Shown in pieces: positions 36,792 to 49,034 of a DNA stretch of 64,000 bases (position 1 is the stretch's first letter; each line of letters begins with the position of its first letter). Under the pieces are notes generated by a model, which made no database searches, had not been told where the DNA came from, and worked only from the letters and a program-made list of their open reading frames with translations. Source of the DNA: Lantana camara (taxonomy: Eukaryota > Streptophyta > Magnoliopsida > Lamiales > Verbenaceae); the NCBI GenBank assembly GCA_037501455.1, contig CM074862.1, forward strand, positions 64,449,501 through 64,513,500, given 5' to 3'. The position numbers and the translations under genes were made by a program.

Positions 36792-37929
36792 ATCTTTTTC
36801 GTGAATAAATACTTGAGGCTCTTGTGGTCGGAATAAATTTCAAAGGAGACACCGTACAAGTAGTGGCGCCATTTAGCCAATGCAATGATGATGGCTGCAA
36901 GCTCGAGATCATGAGTAGGATAGTTTTTCTCATGATCTTTCAGCTTTCTAGAGGCATAGGCAATTACTTTACCGTTCTGCATCGAAACACACCCTAGTCC
37001 TCCTTTTGAAGCGTCGGTGTACACTGTATATCCCTCAGAACCTTCCGGAAGGGCTAATACTGGTGCTGAAGTTAACTTGTCCTTTTGTTGCCGAAAGCTT
37101 TCTTCACAAGCCTCATCCCACTTGAGTTTTGCATCCTTCTTAGTCAGTTTAATCAACGGGGCAGCGATCTTGGAGAAGTCCTTCATGAACCTTCGATAAT
37201 ACCCTGCTAAACCCAATAAACTCTTGATTTCAGAGGCGTTCTTCGGTTGTCCCCACTGCATCACTGTTTCAACTTTAGATGGATCAACCTCCACTCCATT
37301 CCCAGATACTATATGCCCCAAAAAAGTTACTCGGTCAATCCAAAACTCGCATTTGCTAAACTTAGCAACCAATTGATGTTTCTTGAGAGCCTCCAAAACT
37401 AACTTTAGATGCTGGGCATGTTCTTCGGGAGACCTTGAATACACTAGGATATCGTCGATGAAAATTACCACAAATTTGTCGAGGTATGGACAAAAGATTT
37501 TGTGCATCATGCCCATAAAGGCTGCAGAGGCATTGGTCAGTCCAAATGGCATGACAACAAATTCATAATGCCCATACCGAGTATTAAATCCAGTCTTCGG
37601 AATATCTTCTTCTCGAATTCGCAGCTGGTAGTACCCCTGACGAAGATCGAGCTTTGAATAGACCTTAGAACCCTGAAGTAGGTCGAAAAGTTCCTCGATA
37701 TGTGGGAGGGGATACTTATTCTTGATCGTCATCCGGTATAACTCGCGGTAATCGATACGCAATCTTAAGGTCCCATCTTTCTTCTTAACAAATAGAACTG
37801 GTGCGCCCCAAGGTGACATACTCGGCTGAATATACCCACAAGACAAAAGTTCATCAAGCTGAGTCTTTAACTCCTTCCACTCAGCTGGAGCCATACGGTA
37901 GGGGGACTTCGAGTAAGGCTCTGCTCCGG
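36788..37929 (-). pseudogene. Element B reverse transcriptase-RNase H, 5' truncated
   Basis: An open frame of about 370 codons covers most of the reverse transcriptase ([67 protein letters not shown] with the FIDD catalytic box) and RNase H ([42 protein letters not shown]). Upstream sequence stops at about 37929 in the protease-RT linker; gag, protease, leader and the second LTR are missing. It ends with a frameshift at about 36790. It is the best-kept RT of the A/B family here. Confidence 0.9.
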
Positions 37930-38741
37930 TGGAGGGGCTTGAATCCGGTGGAGGGGCTTCAATCCCATCTTCGGTAGAAAAATCTTCTTATTCTTGACAT
38001 TGTTAACATCTTGAAGTTCTTGCAGATTTTCTTATAGTTCGGATCTTTTCCTTGCACTCGAACTTAAATCGGGTTCTCCTCCCACAATAAAAGGGTGAGA
38101 TTCGAACCGTTGTTCATTTATTTCCACTTAACCGACATCCCTTATTTCCTAGAACCATACATACGCCATTGAATTTGAAAGGCTTCCCGAAATCCATCTC
38201 CATTCTCATTGTACTTGAAGAGATATACTCATGCCAAATTTCTCGAATGAATTTCTTCCATGGGAATTCATTTCCGGACTCTTCAATTCTTGACTTCACA
38301 TTCTCACACCATCTTGAAACTCGGTTTTGAATTAAACAAAAACGCTTTTTCCTCTATCTTGTGAAGTTCCCGGACAATCTTCCCAAAACCATGCTACCCC
38401 GAGCAACCATTCATTGGCTCTAACATCATTGCAATCAACCACTACGAAAGATCAAATCTCCAAGCTTCCTTGTATACCATAGATTGTTGTTCCCTTTTGT
38501 CCATTTCCCCAGTGATACTCGTTGAGATTGAAAGAGCATCCTGAAATAAGAAAAATGATTCCAAATATCGATGCGTGCGAGGTTTAGTGCATGTTCATGT
38601 GAACAATTAATGTAAATAATTCAAGTAAAAGTGAGAATGAATGTAATCAAGCACATAATCCTAAGTCGAACGACCTAGACAGACCCGACACGACGCTAGA
38701 GCTCCGGTTTTGCAACCGGGAGCTCTGATACCACTTTAGGA
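37930..38741 (-). other. Element C internal remnant: gag start region and primer site
   Basis: The primer-binding site TGGTATCAGAGC (38722-38733, minus strand) lies 8 bases from the LTR. A hairpin (arms GAGCTC, inner GGTT/AACC, 38699-38727) overlaps it. An ATG at 38539 is placed like the gag ATG of F and A, about 200 bp inside the LTR, but the following frame is broken and I recognise no gag motif. A minus-strand open frame of 61 codons at 38114-38299 (PFKFNGVCMVLGNKGC...) is unidentified. At the junction with B, CCGGTGGAGGGGCTT occurs twice, 19 bp apart. Confidence 0.65.
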
Positions 38742-40285
38742 GGTAGCACCCCGGAGTGAAAGGAACTACACCCCTCCGCACCATAGCCCGGCATGTGTAA
38801 CGAAATGGAAGCTTCGCACACGCACTAAGCTACTGCGAACGGGTGAGAAACAAAATCTCACCTAGGCTAGGCGGTCTAGACCCTAATTCAGAGTGCGCGA
38901 AATAAATAAATACAAATGCGGAAGCACCAGGATTTCAAATACACAAACATACATGCTTTCGAATAGGAATAAAATAAATCAGATTATACATTCCAAGTTC
39001 CAACTAACCAAATTAATTCATACAAATTCCAAAGTTCAAGAATTTAAATCCTAACTTATACATAATTCCAGAATTCATAAATAAAGATGCGAGATATACA
39101 AAAGACTCTACTAACGACTCGAACACTCGAAAATAAAAGACTGCCGCCTAGCTCAAACCGACAACCTGCACCTACAACTCAAGAGACAAAAAGGTGAAAA
39201 AGAAAACAACGAGGAGGGGTCAGCCCTAATGACTGGTGGGGGGGCTAACATACTCACACATACGTAATATAAGAACAGAGCATATTCAAATATAAAAGTT
39301 CAAGAACCGGGGCGTGGTTTTTACAATCTAATTCATTTTAGCCCGTGATATTAAATATAGAAAAGATTTTAAGGCCAAAAGCCCAAAATAAACCAAGTTT
39401 TAGCAATTATAAGTCTAGTCCCATTTCACAAACCACAAACATAGACGAAATCGAAACAACTCGGCGAGAACGAGTTCAAACCCACCTAACTCCTTTCAAA
39501 GCATAAACGAATTCAAAATAAAGTATAGCTCATAAACAATCCACCCTTTGCTGTGTGGGGATGAGTTGACGTCCACTCAATCCCGTTCTCCTGTCAAAAT
39601 GTGGGAGTCGGGGGATCCTATCTGCTCCCCGATGGGTTTTAACCGCCGGTTCTCAAGAAACCGCCTTTCCCTCGAACTCTCGAGGATGGGCGAATTTCCC
39701 TACATAAAATTGAGATTGTGTTGATGAGAGATCTCGGCGACCCTATGGCCGGCCCGAGAATCACATACCACTTCCTCGGGCCCATTTCTTAATTCATAAT
39801 TCATATTTTTAATAATTTCAAAATTTTATAGTTTTTTTACTCATATTCAAAGTCGTAATCATGCTATTTGAAAATGTTCACACACATCAACCCTTTTCAA
39901 ATCAAACAAAAGTAAAATAGATTGCGTATATATATAAAAGCGTTTTTCAAAATATTTCATAACAAAAGGACCAATTCTCACAAAATACGTACTAAACACA
40001 TATCTAAGTACATATATATATACATAGTTGTAGATCATTTTAACTAAAAGAAAGAAACCTCACCTTGTCGACCACACCGGATGCGACGGACCAAGAACTT
40101 CTAAAACACCTCCACGTCACCCACGGAACGAACCTAAAGACAAACAAACAACAAAAGATAACCTTAGACTCAACACGAACCACTTAAACGCTCGGCATAT
40201 GCATATGAATGCAAATAATGCATAGGAATTACAAAGAGATGTCATTTAACGCATGCAAATTCATATCATGTTTTAAGTCACATAA
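38742..40285. repeat. Right LTR of element C, first part
   Basis: It aligns with 9544 onward; the first base is changed (GGTAGCACC instead of TGTAGCACC). It is cut at 40285 by element G and continues at 56071. CATAA flanks the cut on both sides. No gene is visible. Confidence 0.9.
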
Positions 40286-42330
40286 TGTAACGTCCCCAAA
40301 TACGCTACAACCCCGTACCGTTGCACTTCCCAGGCGGATGTGAGACCTAGCACCTGAGAGGCACGCCAGCGAACGGACGATGCTATATGATATAAGAGTA
40401 AGAAAACATGGCAGCGGAATTTAAAACAACAGCTTATGTTTGGGGCAGTAAATAAAAGAATTTGGAATAATTTGAAACTCATGAAAATTTAGAAACAATA
40501 TCGTAGGGTTAGAGTTGTTCATGATCTAGGAGTATGATACTGAAATAATATAATAACCATACAAGATTATAGTCTAACTTAGCCAAGTTCAGAACCTGAT
40601 CTAACAGGCACAAGATAGTGGACTCTCTATGCTTCAAGATACCCGCTAAGGAGCGATGGCAATACCTGGAATCATGAATTTGAAAAGAGCGAGGGGTTAG
40701 TCAAAGTGACTAAGTGAGGGGTGGTTGAGTGAAACTATAAAACTTTAGGATTTTTGTAACACCCGAGCCCAAGGTGTCACATCCCCCGCACCGAGACCCG
40801 ACCCGAATATGAAATGAACGATCCATACCCGAGCTAAATCACGGCGAACGGGGACAAACACACACTCTATGCTAGGCGGGCTAACCCTTAAACCATACGA
40901 ATCAGAGAAAATCATTAAAGCGGAAGTAATAAACGAACTGATACCATATATATATATATACCATGAGCATCCAAGCTCCAAAAATAGTTCATATACATCA
41001 TCGCATCCCATCACGTCCCAAAACAAGTACGCTCCAATATAATATCCATATACAATAATCAAAAGTGTGAGATGCAAGTGTAAGACCCAAAATACAGAGC
41101 TAGAGACGAATGCAAGACCTAGGACTCGTATTCCCGCCTAGCTCCCTCGACACCTGCACCAAACAGCTGAAAACCAAACGAGTTCAGTCCAAAAGGGACT
41201 GGTGGGTATAAAACATTGGCATAAATATAATATACAACAGAATTTAAACAATCACATGCAATTTATAATCCCAAACGAGGTTTTCGAAACAGTTCCCAAA
41301 TAGGTAAAATAGAGGAATCATCGGAAGGGATTATAATGATCAATTTTACAATAGGTCATTAGGGGCCCGGCGAGTGGGCGTGCATCAACTCCAACCAACA
41401 CCATGTGTAATTCAATAATCGTTCACTCATTAAGTCTTTCATGCATATCATTCTTTTGTGCACAATCAATCGATTCTATTCAATCGGTCATATACACCTT
41501 CTTCCTCAGGGTTGGTGGGCGGGTTTGCAAGACCCGGCCACCCAATCATTAGCCAAAAGGGGTTACATGACTCCCCAGATGGCACTCAGCTCCCTTTCCC
41601 CGCCAATCTCCTGGCGAGGTCCGGTACCGCCGTTCATTAGTGGGAACTAGTGTGAGGGATCACCGTCAGCCCATGCTTCCTCGGATAGCCACTCACACCA
41701 AGAACCCCGGGCCCCAATCAGTGCGATCAATCAATCAATACTCGCCAAAACAATCGGTAGGATATTAAAAGAAAAAGGGATTATACGTTTGAAATCATTT
41801 ACCCGAAAGTGACTCGTTATATAAATAGATAATTCTAACTTTGGATAAAACTTTGCACATAAGGATATATTGGGTCTTTTTATCTAAATAGTAGAAAAAC
41901 CCACCTTGTACTAACAAAAGAAGATACGAAAGCCTCAAGGATTGGACTCGTCTCCCACGGGATCAAAATCTGTGCAAGAAAGGTAAAGTGAGACTCAAAA
42001 TGACCAATTAAGACGCTCGGCAATGAAATGGTCATGATATGAATGCATAAAAGATCATGTTATATCATAAAAATGTTCATGTGCACTATTAAGGAATTTA
42101 GAACATAAAATCAAACCATTCGTTCATATATTTCATTCAAATTCATAAATTCCTAACATTCATAATGCAAATCAATTAATCTAAAATTCCATTTAATAAT
42201 CATAACACGTAATATATTGCATTTATAATTAGAAAATAGGCAATTAGTTACTTTCAATTAAAGGTCGAAATTAAATAAACATGAAATAAATAACAAATAA
42301 ATTCTAAAGTTTAAAACAAATTAAACCATA

Positions 42331-42334
<4 letters not shown>

Positions 42335-42370
<36 letters not shown>
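42335..42370. repeat. (AT)n microsatellite in F LTR
   Basis: About 18 AT units; the other LTR has one more unit (50615-50652), which is the kind of fast change expected between LTRs of a young element. Confidence 0.85.
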
Positions 42371-42372
<2 letters not shown>

Positions 42373-42640
42373 TTATTTAAACTTAATACTAGTATATATA
42401 GATTTATATATATATATAATGCACGTATGCATGAATATCATGCATGCAAATATTAAAATGGAAATTTACAATGAATCCATGCATGTACTCCATCAATTAA
42501 ATTATGATTTATGCATGAAATGCTATACCTATACATATATATTCACGTCCAACTCATGCATGCAGGTAAGGAAAGAAATTAGAGTTACATTTTAACCACG
42601 CACAGCCAAGCTCAAACTGGAAATTTCAGAAAACAGGGGG

Positions 42641-42790
42641 TCGCGGCCGCTACCCATTTTCTTCATGAAATGGTAGCGGCCGCTACCCATAATTTCCAGC
42701 ATTTTCTCCAATTTTAGAATACGAGAGCAGCGTACTGTTCAGTCACGGGCGCGACCCAAATTTCAGGCAATTAAGGTCGCGGGCGCGACC
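42641..42790. repeat. GC-rich dyad pairs in F LTR (left)
   Basis: GGTCGCGGCCGCTACC (42641) and the perfect palindrome GGTAGCGGCCGCTACC (42672) start 31 bp apart, with CATTTTCTTCATGAAATG between them. GTCACGGGCGCGAC (42742) and GGTCGCGGGCGCGACC (42775) start 33 bp apart. Confidence 0.8.
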
Positions 42791-44248
42791 TGCGCGACAG
42801 CAACAAATTAACGCAGCAACCATGGCCAAACAGAGCAGAACCAAATCCAATTTTTCCCCAACAAGATCAGGTAAATAAGGACATCAAATAGATAATAAAA
42901 CTCAACAAAAACAAGCCTCAACCACTTCTCAAACGCAGCAACAAAACTGACGCAGGTAGAGCAGCGAAAACAGAGCAACTCCATCAACCTTCAATATATC
43001 ATTAATGATAGCTCATGAATGCTTCAACTACCAGCTAATACATTACCATAAATGCCAAGAAGAGATCAAGACAATCATTTTCATGCTTGGAATCATCTAA
43101 AAACCTCAAGTATTGGAAGAGATCAACCAAACTCAAAACCTAAATCTATACATATCCATTTCTGCCCAAAAGCTCACGAAATCATGCTCAAATTTAGGGA
43201 TGAATGAATGAAAATGACTCATAATGGATGTATATAACATAACCAAGCTTATCTTGTGGATTAATGGAGGTTTGGAAGAGATTTGAGCTTGAATCTCAAG
43301 AATTGGCTTGAGCTACGGGATTTCTGGAAAACAGAGGAAAGAGGGCTGAATTTCTCTAAGTGAGAGAGAGTATTTCGGTTGGGGAGGATAATGATCAGCT
43401 AGATGGTTAAGTTAGGGTCCCATAGGCTCAAACCATGGTTAATTTGGTCAAGTATGGTAAGAGATATGACTATTTTGCTGAAATGTGGCAGTTTTGGCGA
43501 CGTGTGGGTTTTTCGGTTGGATTTCGGAGGTTCAAATGATTCTGGAAAAATATGTGGCTAAGTTTACTAAACTCGAATTTTCGTTACGAGTTCAGCGAAG
43601 TTGACGAAACTCGAATCCGAGTTTCCTAGCTCAAGATATTAAATACGGAACCAAGGGTGCGCTAAGTGCTTGTTAGCCCCCCGACTTGGATTCCAAAATC
43701 AAATTAAATTCGTTAATATGTCAAATGAATTCGAAAACATAAACCAAGAATATAAGCATGTTCATAACACACATATTTACACCATATTACAATTTCACGA
43801 TATTTCGATATCATTTCATAATAGAACGATGCACAAAATGAACAATCAAGCACATATTAAGGCAATGCTTGCACATTTCATTCCAAATCCATGCATAAAT
43901 AAAATTTTAATAAATAAATCAAATTAGAATATAAACATATATTAAAGTCTCATAATTAATTAAATAAATTAGTTAATTTAGTTAAGCATGATTAATTAGC
44001 ATAATACTTAATTAACATTAATTATTAAATTAATCAACAATTAACGAAATATAAATACATATATATTTATATATATATTTAAAATACAAATTATTTTAAA
44101 ATAGTATTGAATTAAAATAAATTATAATAAATTAAAATAATGACAATTTATAATAAAATTAAATATAAAACACGTAAAGACAATTATTTTGAGCAAATTT
44201 GTAAACACATACGTCATACCTTTATGTCTGAAAAGTCGGGGCGTCACA

Positions 44249-44268
44249 ACCTCTCCCCCTTAAAAGAA
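44249..44268 (-). other. Polypurine tract of element F
   Basis: On the minus strand this reads as purine-rich AAGGGGGAGAGGT directly before the LTR. It lies downstream of the pol stop at 44282. Confidence 0.8.
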
Positions 44269-44281
44269 TCCGTCCTCGGAT

Positions 44282-44599
44282 TCACTGATTGCCCGGAAAT
44301 AGTTCGGGATGAAACTTTCTCATTTTATCCTCCGTCTCCCACGTAGCCTCTTCTGTCTTATCACTTCTCCAGAACACCTTAACTAGTGGGATTTGCCGGT
44401 TTCTTAATTCTTGAAATTTCCGATCCAAAATCTTAAACGGTTTCTGAACGAAGGTGAGATTAGGCTCAATTTCTACCTCTTTCTCCGGTAGGATTTCGGA
44501 CTCATCCGGATAATACTTGCGAAGCTGGGAGACATGAAATACGTTGTGGATTCCCGTCAAACTCGGAGGTAGATTCAAGCGATAGGCCAGTATCTCCAA
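44282..44599 (-). pseudogene. Element F integrase C-terminus and chromodomain-like end
   Basis: The frame after the frameshift: AYRLNLPPSLTGIHNVFHVS, LRKYYPDESEILPEKEVEIE, FKILDRKFQELRNRQIPLVK, and the terminal KTEEATWETEDKMRKFHPEL. This is the chromodomain-like end of Tekay/Del-type integrases, thought to steer integration toward heterochromatin. It is one base out of frame with the integrase core upstream. Confidence 0.88.
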
Positions 44600-44648
44600 T
44601 TTTCTCTAGAATCTCATACGGACCCAGATAACGAGGATTCAACTTACC

Positions 44649-45407
44649 TCATTTTCCAATCCTCGAAAATCCTTTTCCCGGCGAAGCTTTCAAGAACACC
44701 CTATCACCAACTTCGAACTGAAGATCCTTTCTCCGTCGATCCGCATAGCTTTTCTGTCTATCTTGAGCCGCTTTCATTCTTTGTTGAATGATTTGAACCT
44801 TATCAATTGTAGCTTGCACGGCTTTAGAAGGCATCTCCTTCAGTTCTCCTCGTTTCACTCCCTCTTGTTTCGTCCAATTCCACTCTTCAAGGTCGAAAAA
44901 TAAGGGGGATCTACACTTTTGTCCGTAAAGGGCTTCATAAGGCGCCATTCCTATCGAAGCCTGAAAACTGTTATTATAGGCGAACTCAATCAACGATAAC
45001 TGCTCATTCCACGAACTTGAGAAATCCAATGCACAAGCCCTCAACATATCCTCCAAATATTTGATTAATCTTTCCGACTGGCCATCTGTCTGAGGATGGA
45101 AAGCTGTGCTGAATTGGAGCCTTGTTCCCAGATTTCTTTGCAATGCTTGCCACAACCTAGAAGTGAACCTCAGATCTCGATCTGATACAATACTGACAGG
45201 CACACCATGAAGTCGGACAATTTCATCAACATACTTCTTAGCTAACTTAGGTACCTTATCCGACATCCGAACAGCCAGAAAATGTGCTGATTTCGTTAGT
45301 CTATCCACGATCACCCAAATCCCATCAAGACCACCCTTCACTCTAGGAAGACCCGAAACGAAATCCATCGCCACCTGTTGCCATTTCCATTATGGGATAG
45401 GTAGCGG
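44649..45407 (-). pseudogene. Element F integrase catalytic core
   Basis: It contains [20 protein letters not shown] (first Asp), VSIVSDRDLRFTSRLWQALQ (second Asp) and [20 protein letters not shown] (Glu), so the D,D35E triad is complete. It then has the [20 protein letters not shown] region and AAQDRQKSYADRRRKDLQFE. A TAA at 45390-45392 precedes the core and a TGA at 44649-44651 follows. The two TAA stops at 45390 and 45408 lie 18 bases apart. Confidence 0.9.
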
Positions 45408-46649
45408 TTAAAGTAGCCCCGATGGCTTCTGATGCTCGGCTTTAACGGTTTGACAAGTCAGACAATGTCTCACAAAATTAGTTACATCCCTTTTAAGTCC
45501 ATTCCACCAATAGAACTGTTTCAAATCCTTGTACATCTTATTACCTCCGGGATGTATCGAATACCCTGATCTGTGAGCTTCTTCCAAAATAATCCTCTTC
45601 AATTCATCCGGAACCACAATCCTGTTCTTAAACATTAAGAGTCCCGTGTCATCGAACCCAAATGGACATTCGGGATCATCTCTAGCTTTCTGAGCTAATT
45701 TCTGAACTTTGGGATCTCTTCTCTGAGTTTCAAATAATCTTGGTTGAAGATCCGGTTGTACTGTAATATTCCGAATACTTGCTCTTAACTTGAAAGACTC
45801 AAATTCACATCCAACTTCCACTTTCACACTAGACACACTAGCCTTCCCGCTAAGTGCATCCACGACCACATTAGCTTTTCCGGGATGGTATCGGATTGTG
45901 CACTCGTAATCCGCTAAAGTCTCCATCCATCGCCTTTGTCTCTTATTTAACTCCTTCTGAGAAAACAAGTATTGAAGAGTTTTGTGGTCAGAAAAGATCC
46001 CGAAAGGAATTCTATATAAGTAGTGTCTCCACTTCCCCAAAGCAAAGATCACTGCCGCGAGCTCGAGATCGTGAGTGGGATAATTCTGTTCATGATCCTT
46101 CAGTTTCCTCGAGGTGTAGGCTATCACCCTACCCTTTTGCATCAAAACACATCCCAGTCCTTCTTTCGAGGCATCCGTAAAAACCATGTATCCTTCAGTG
46201 CCTTCAGGGAGTGCTAATATCGGTGCAGTGGTCAACTTCTCCTTTAAGAGTTGGAAACTTGCCTCACACGCCTCATCCCAAGCAAACTTGACTTTCTTCT
46301 TTGTCAAACGAGTCAAAGGAACTGCAATCTTAGAAAAGTCCTTAACAAATCTCCGATAATACCCAGCCAAACCCAAGAAACTTCTGACCTCGGAAGCATT
46401 TTTCGGACTCTGCCACTGAATAACTGTCTCGATCTTTGAAGGATCTACCTCCAAACCCTTACTTGAGACGGTATGACCCAGAAAAGCAACCCGGTCGATC
46501 CAGAACTCGCATTTACTAAACTTCGCATACAACCGGTGCTCTCTCAATGTCTCCAATACCAATTCGAGATGCCTAGCATGATCTTCCGGAGTCTTGGAAT
46601 ACACGAGAATGTCATCAATGAAGATTACGACGAATTTATCCAAATACTG
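45408..46649 (-). pseudogene. Element F reverse transcriptase C-part, RNase H and integrase zinc finger
   Basis: It begins at the catalytic [20 protein letters not shown], continues with [20 protein letters not shown] and [20 protein letters not shown], then RNase H ([58 protein letters not shown]) and the integrase zinc finger ([33 protein letters not shown]). It ends at a TAA (45408-45410). It is in the same frame as the parts on both sides. Confidence 0.92.
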
Positions 46650-48818
46650 TCAAAAAATCCGGTGCATCATATCCATAAATGCTGCAGGAGCATTTGTCAA
46701 ACCAAAGGGCATCACTACGAACTCATAATGCCCATACCGGGTATTAAATCCTGTCTTTGGTATATCATCTTCCCGGATTTTCAATTGGTAGTAGCCTTGC
46801 CTTAAATCCAATTTCGAATAAACTCCTGAACCTTGCAACATATCAAATAAATCCTCAATGTGGGGTAACGGGTACTTATTCTTGATAGTCATCCGATTAA
46901 GCTCCCGGTAATCTATACACATTGTCAACGATCCATCCTTCTTCTTGACAAAGAGAACTGGAGCACCCCACGGAGATGAACTCGGTCGAATATATCCAAT
47001 CTTGAGTAATTCTTCGAGTTGAATTTTCAATTCCTTCAACTCTGCCGGAGCCATTCTATACGGCGTCTTAGAATAAGGTTCTGATCCCGGATATAAATCA
47101 ATAACAAATTCGATCTCCCGATCCGGTGGTAAAAAGCCTAAATTTTCCGGAAATACGTCGGGATATTCCTTTACCACGTCCGTATCCTCAAAACTTGATT
47201 GATCCTTTGGTTTGTTAAGGAGATAGGCAATAAATCCCATGGCTCCATCTTTCACTAACTTGCGAGCTTCCATAAACGATAAGAGAGGTACATTCTTCGA
47301 CCCAACTTCTCTAATCAACTCTGCTCCCAATTTTATCTTCTTCCTAAAACAATCAACCTCGGCCCGGTGCCGATATAACCAATCCATCCCGAAGATTACC
47401 CCATACTTCTTCATAGGCATAACAATGAAATCTACCGGATAATCTTTCCCCTCTAGCAAAACTGAACAACCTCTAACAACCCGGTCAGTCTGCAAACTAC
47501 CTCCAAGAGGCGAACTCACATAATAACAAGAATTTGAACAAATAACAGGTAGGCACAGAGAAGCACATAGATCAGAAGATATAAAAGTATGCGTGGCACC
47601 CGGGTCAAATAATGCGTGAATGCTCGTGTTATGAATGCAAACGGTACCTTCCACCACGGCATTCGGATCAGCTTCCACATTTTGTTCCTTGCCCTCAAGG
47701 GCATAAGCACGGGCCTGGATCATTGGCCTTTGTACCCCAGCTTGAAACCCCGGTTTCTTATCAGGACATGCGAAAGCCATACGATCTCCCTTCCCACAAA
47801 TCAAGCACAACTTCAATCTTATTCTGCAATTGGTATAAGAATGGGTCGGTCCTCCACAATGAGTACACGGAGGTATATCTCGTCGATCCCTCGTGGGAGC
47901 TGGTAATGCCTGAGGTGCTCGAGTAGCCTGAGGAGCATGCTGACCTCCAGTTCGTGGCTTCTTGAAATATTCTTTCTGAGGAGGGGCTGCCGAAGTCATA
48001 GGCCTTTTTCCCGGATTGAATCTCATGCTCGATCCCGAAGCTGAGCCTCTACCTTGTCCCATTGGTGCTTTGAAGATTGGATCCCTCTTTTTATACTCCT
48101 CTTCTTGGCCTAAGGCCCTTTGCACCGTGTCTGGGAAAGATATAAAATTATGGCCCGCTTGACCGTGTCTCAAATCCTGTCTCAACCCGGCAATAAACTT
48201 CTTCGCCTTCCTTTTCTCATCCCAGGTAATATGTGGAACATACTTCCCAAGTCGGTTAAAAACTGCAATGTACTGAGCCACAGAACGATTTCCTTGCTTC
48301 AGATCCATAAATTCTTGCTCTTTCCTCTCCCGGACAACCTCGGGTACAAAGCACTCCCGAAATTCCCATTTAAATACATCCCATCTAATCTCCTCTTCAT
48401 CAGCCTCCAACTTTTCCTTTGTTCTCTCCCACCAATCATACGCCTCTCCGTCCAACTGGAATATAGCAAACTGAGCCCTTTCTTGGGTAGTGAACTGCTG
48501 AACCCTATAAATCCTTTCCAATCGAGTCAACCACCCCTCTGAAACCGCATCATCAATAGAACCAGAAAACCTAGGGGGATTGTAACTCAAAAACACCCCA
48601 TGAGGATCCCTATGATTGTTGTTTGGTGGCGCCGGTTGCTCAACGGGTTGTGGTGGTGGAGCTTGAGCTCTCCTATGCTCAACATAATTGAAAACGGCTT
48701 CCATAAAGTTTTCCATGTCCATCGACGGCGGCAGTGGTTGTTGTTCTTGTGGTGTAGGAGAACGATCACGATGTCCTTGTCGTCCCGGTGATCTCTCACG
48801 ATGTCTACGTGGAGGCAT
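46650..48818 (-). pseudogene. Element F gag-protease-reverse transcriptase N-part
   Basis: From ATG 48818 ([20 protein letters not shown]), open for over 720 codons to a TGA at 46650-46652 just before the FIDD box. Gag: [53 protein letters not shown]. Zinc knuckle [14 protein letters not shown] is complete; the second ([14 protein letters not shown]) has Arg where His is expected. Protease: [82 protein letters not shown]. Gag and pol are fused in one frame without a shift. Confidence 0.93.
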
Positions 48819-48990
48819 CCTGATCAAGAAACACTGAAATGCATGCTTCTCTAAGTCCATGCATGAAAATGCAATTAATTCACTCAAACTTCAACAATTA
48901 GAGCACAGAAGCACTGAAAGGATGCATATGCAATCACATTGTCAAGTAGTCCCTAAAGCCGAACGACCTAAACTGACTCAACACGAAACT

Positions 48991-49034
48991 AGAGCCCGCG
49001 TTTTGCAACCCTAAGCTCTGATACCACCTAAGGA
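48991..49034 (-). other. Element F primer-binding site and hairpin
   Basis: TGGTATCAGAGC (49015-49026, minus strand) matches initiator tRNA-Met and is separated from the LTR by 8 bases. AGAGC pairs with GCTCT around GTTGCAAAAC, as in A and C. Confidence 0.85.

Larger units (their letters stand above)
13089..37929 (-). mobile_element. Gypsy block A/B: LTR-internal A-LTR-internal B (truncated)
   Basis: Two 3.63-kb LTRs (13089-16723 and 31469-35102) flank internal A. A second, closely similar internal region B starts directly after the second LTR and ends abruptly at about 37929 in the protease-RT linker. The middle LTR is thus shared, as expected from unequal recombination between two copies or from a tandem insertion. 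All coding is on the minus strand and of Tekay/Del chromovirus type, with a chromodomain-like tail. Internal A is interrupted by copia E. CTCGA precedes 13089, but no matching right-hand duplication exists because the right LTR is missing. Confidence 0.85.
40755..44248. repeat. LTR of element F (left, 3' LTR in element orientation)
   Basis: 3494 bp, TGTAACACCCGAG... to ...GGGGCGTCACA. It contains stem-loop 1 (GGTGG/CCACC around GGGTTTGCAAGACCC, 41514-41542), stem-loop 2 (CGCCA/TGGCG around ATCTCC, 41601-41616), a long (AT)n run and GC-rich dyads. No gene is visible. Confidence 0.95.

Noticed and set aside
38114..38299. Possible protein remnant in element C interior
   Set aside because: Only 61 codons on the minus strand with no recognised motif; kept as unidentified sequence and not called a gene.
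43670..43927. 85-codon open frame in the F LTRs, also at 51952-52209
   Set aside because: It is present in both LTRs simply because LTRs are copies; no motif is visible and it lies antisense to the element.
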